In this document: piece by piece, positions 61,735 to 64,000 of the stretch
How the letters are laid out: each line of letters begins with the position of its first letter
How positions within the stretch are numbered: the stretch's first letter is position 1
DNA from: Nymphaea colorata
Lineage: Eukaryota; Streptophyta; Magnoliopsida; Nymphaeales; Nymphaeaceae
Reading direction: 5' to 3'
Assembly: GCF_008831285.2 (NCBI RefSeq)
Contig: NC_045139.1
Location: 25,772,412 to 25,836,411, forward strand
DNA: 64,000 nt
The notes under the pieces: generated by a model
What the model saw: the letters and a program-made list of their open reading frames with translations, nothing else
What the model was told of the DNA's origin: nothing
Databases searched by the model: none
Translations under genes and position numbers: made by a program

Positions 61735-64000
61735 TGGCCACGGGTTGGTCACGTGACCTCGGGTTGCGGCTAAGTCCTGATATTTGTCGCGGGCATTCGT
61801 GGTGTGTGGCTGCTTCCGGTTCGTCTTCTCTGTTCAGCCTTAGTTCAAATCCGGCCGTCGTCATTGCTTTGCTTGTTGATGCTTCTCATTTTTCAAGTTC
61901 CTTTCAGTAGCTTTTTTTTTTTGTTCTTCTTCCCATAATGTGTGCTGATGGGTGTAGCAGGTCATGGTAAAAGGCATGTTCAAAACTACAAAATAACAGC
62001 CTTTTCTTGTGAGAAATCCAATTTTTTTTTTTGTGTGTGTTTTTTTTTTACCAAAGTTAAAGTCTGAGTCTGTATCTTTAATTTCCCTCTTCAATCATGA
62101 ATCGGATTAGTTTAAGGTGCCGGGAGATAGAAAAAGTTAACAAAGGTGCGTTCACTTAAATTGGCTTATTAGGTTAAGCTTAGTACTGAAGACCTCGATT
62201 TTGGCGTTTTTCCTTTATTAGTACGACTACGATAGGTGAAGAAGAAGAAGGGGGGACAACTTCCGTGGCAAAGGTGCAGTGACTCTGAAAACAATTTATT
62301 CTTCCTCCTTTCTTGAATCGGTAGAAATTCACAGTGCCTTTTAAGTTAAAAGATTTTCACTTCTAAGAGGCAACGTAACTTAGAATGGTAAAGGAATAGA
62401 TGCCACTTGAAGCCCATAAAGAGCTAAAAAAAACAGGTATTTACTGACTCTTGAAAAAAAAATCGTGTCAGTAAACATTCATCTTTACAAACGTTTTTCA
62501 AGTGAAAATTTCATTTTTACTGGCATTTCTATTTGAATGTCAGTGCTGAGGAAACATTACTGACGTATAGTCGATCCCCTTCACTGAAACTTCTTTTCTT
62601 GTCATCGTCCATGTCAATTAAGGTTTCACATCTTTACTTTTTTATTTTTATTTTTCTTGAGATTAAGGTTTTGAGAATCAATAATGGGAATTTTAATGTC
62701 TTATTAGCAGAATTTTCGGTGAAATTGAGGGTTATCCGACCACTTAGGTGAGAGCCAAGACTCCAATCTTTTTCATTGCTTACAGGGTCCGGAACTGCGG
62801 CAGTATCGGACAGTCAAATTGCTATAGGCTTCAACTTGCACGTAGGACCCCTTCCTTTATGGGACAAATTAAGAGCATAGCCAGGTTTCGAACTAGTGAC
62901 AGCCGCACCTTCAATGTGCCCCAAGCCCTCGGAGCGCGCCTTCTTATGCTCACATGCATGTGAGGTGGGTCATACCCGGTCGACCAAAATGATGGCCACT
63001 GTGAGTGCACATTTAAGTGGATGGCAGCTGAGTGCAGTTAAGGTACCTCTGTATTTCATCTTCTGTGTCCTCCACCATTTCAGGGCCGTATGGATCCAAG
63101 ATTAGATCTTTCCAAATTTCACCAAGAAATTACCTCTATTTATTATTATAAACAACCAAGCACCAAATATGTAAAGAAAACTCATCCTAATTGATTCATA
63201 AATTATTTGATACAAATATTAAAAGAACTGATATCTGCTTTACTATAAATGAGCCATCAAACTAGTTTCTATGACCCAGTGGCGGAGCCAGGATCTTTGG
63301 CTGAGGGGCACTGAGTCACCAGTAAAGGTCTGATTTGGGTATTACATGTAATTTTGAAGTTATGGCCATGAAATTTTGAATTTCTCCTATAAATTTGTTA
63401 TAGGCTATCTCCGCCAATGTTTCTTGACAAATTTTATGCCTAGATGGAGCACTAACGATGAGACCCCTCGAGAAGGGTGGTGCTAGCTGGTAATCCAACA
63501 AGTGGAATCATTTTTCATCAAGTTCATTTAAAAAGCCAGCAAAGTTAAACATGTCAATTTCAAGTTAATTTAGTTTGTTCAAATGGAGAATAAATTATCT
63601 CAAAGGTGATTGTTTGAGCCAATGTTTAATCCAAAATACCTAGTCTGCAGGTGAACCTTAACATAGCCTACTTCTCTTCGGCTAGGAACAAGAAGCAACG
63701 AACCGGAGAAAAAAAAATTATATAGGCACAGTTCTTCACAAATTTTTAAGATATGAAACCATTAATTTGCAAGCCATTATCATTTTTTCTTTATACATAT
63801 ATAGATCTGATTGAAAAGGGCAAAAATTTTTATGTGCAGATATATATATTGTCATTTCCTAAAGGAGCTACACCTAAGGCTGGGTGTCAGGCTGGGTACC
63901 CGGCCGGCACCTGGTACCGGACCCGACTCGGGCCCGAAAAAATGGCATCGGGCCGGCCTGATCAATTATCAGGCCAGCTCGGATAGGCTTGATAATATTT
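61735..64000. other. 3' flank of the protease gene and repeat-rich intergenic DNA
   Basis: No gene supported. The motif 'gtggcggagccagg' at 63284-63297 marks another partial member of the GGCGGAGCC repeat family. 63880-64000 is a GC-rich repeat edge related to 54196-54455 and runs off the window. Confidence 0.5.

Noticed and set aside
62870-62910. B-box-like 'ggtttcgaactagtgac' suggesting a tRNA or SINE
   Set aside because: No matching A box at the right distance, no cloverleaf and no terminal features.

Overview
The window is nuclear DNA of a flowering plant. The evidence is plant-type genes with GT-AG introns (SMC5, a plastid ribosomal protein L1 with a transit peptide, a short pectinesterase, an AED3-like aspartyl protease), dense Ty1/copia and Ty3/gypsy (Tat-type) retrotransposons, MITE-like repeats and many microsatellites. 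I cannot place the species more precisely.

Layout. 1-10 kb holds two convergent host genes: the last five exons of SMC5 (+, ends 1500) and a complete seven-exon plastid ribosomal protein L1 gene (-, 10034 to 4459). 12.4-19.6 kb is a decayed copia element (copia-A, +) interrupted by a ~3 kb Tat LTR. 21.8-47.5 kb is a nest. Its outermost layer is a second copia (copia-B, -), with gag/protease at 47.3-45.8 kb and integrase/RT/RNase H at 24.0-22.1 kb. Between these halves lies a Tat-type gypsy element (-): a 5' LTR remnant at 45.8-45.4 kb, a leader, an upstream ORF, gag, protease, RT/RH, archaeal-type RNase H, integrase, a 3' UTR tandem array, and a 3' LTR at 27.1-24.0 kb. The Tat upstream ORF is broken twice. 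One break is a solo LTR with a perfect CTTGG target duplication (33845-34225). The other is a 10.34 kb block (34523-44866) with short terminal inverted repeats, inverted purine-rich subterminal regions and a TTA target duplication. Notionally removing the block reopens one continuous Tat frame. The block carries intron-containing host gene DNA: two internal exons of an Era-like GTPase (ERG), an entire pectinesterase gene broken by a 13-bp tandem duplication, and the 5' half of a small DnaJ gene with its CpG-rich leader. I read it as an unusually large gene-carrying ('Pack'-type) DNA transposon, probably PIF/Harbinger-like and non-autonomous. This is the most interesting object in the window.

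47.5-60.4 kb is gene-poor, AT-rich DNA with microsatellites, small foldback elements and local duplications. An intact, intronless, GC-rich gene for a secreted AED3-like aspartyl protease lies at 60469-61734, and the rest is intergenic with repeat fragments.

The likely working host genes are SMC5 (genome stability), RPL1 (plastid translation) and the aspartyl protease (apoplast). The ERG, pectinesterase and DnaJ sequences sit inside the mobile block and are fragments or pseudogenes. All exon boundaries were read by eye from splice signals, reading phase and family similarity; no alignment or transcript data were available.
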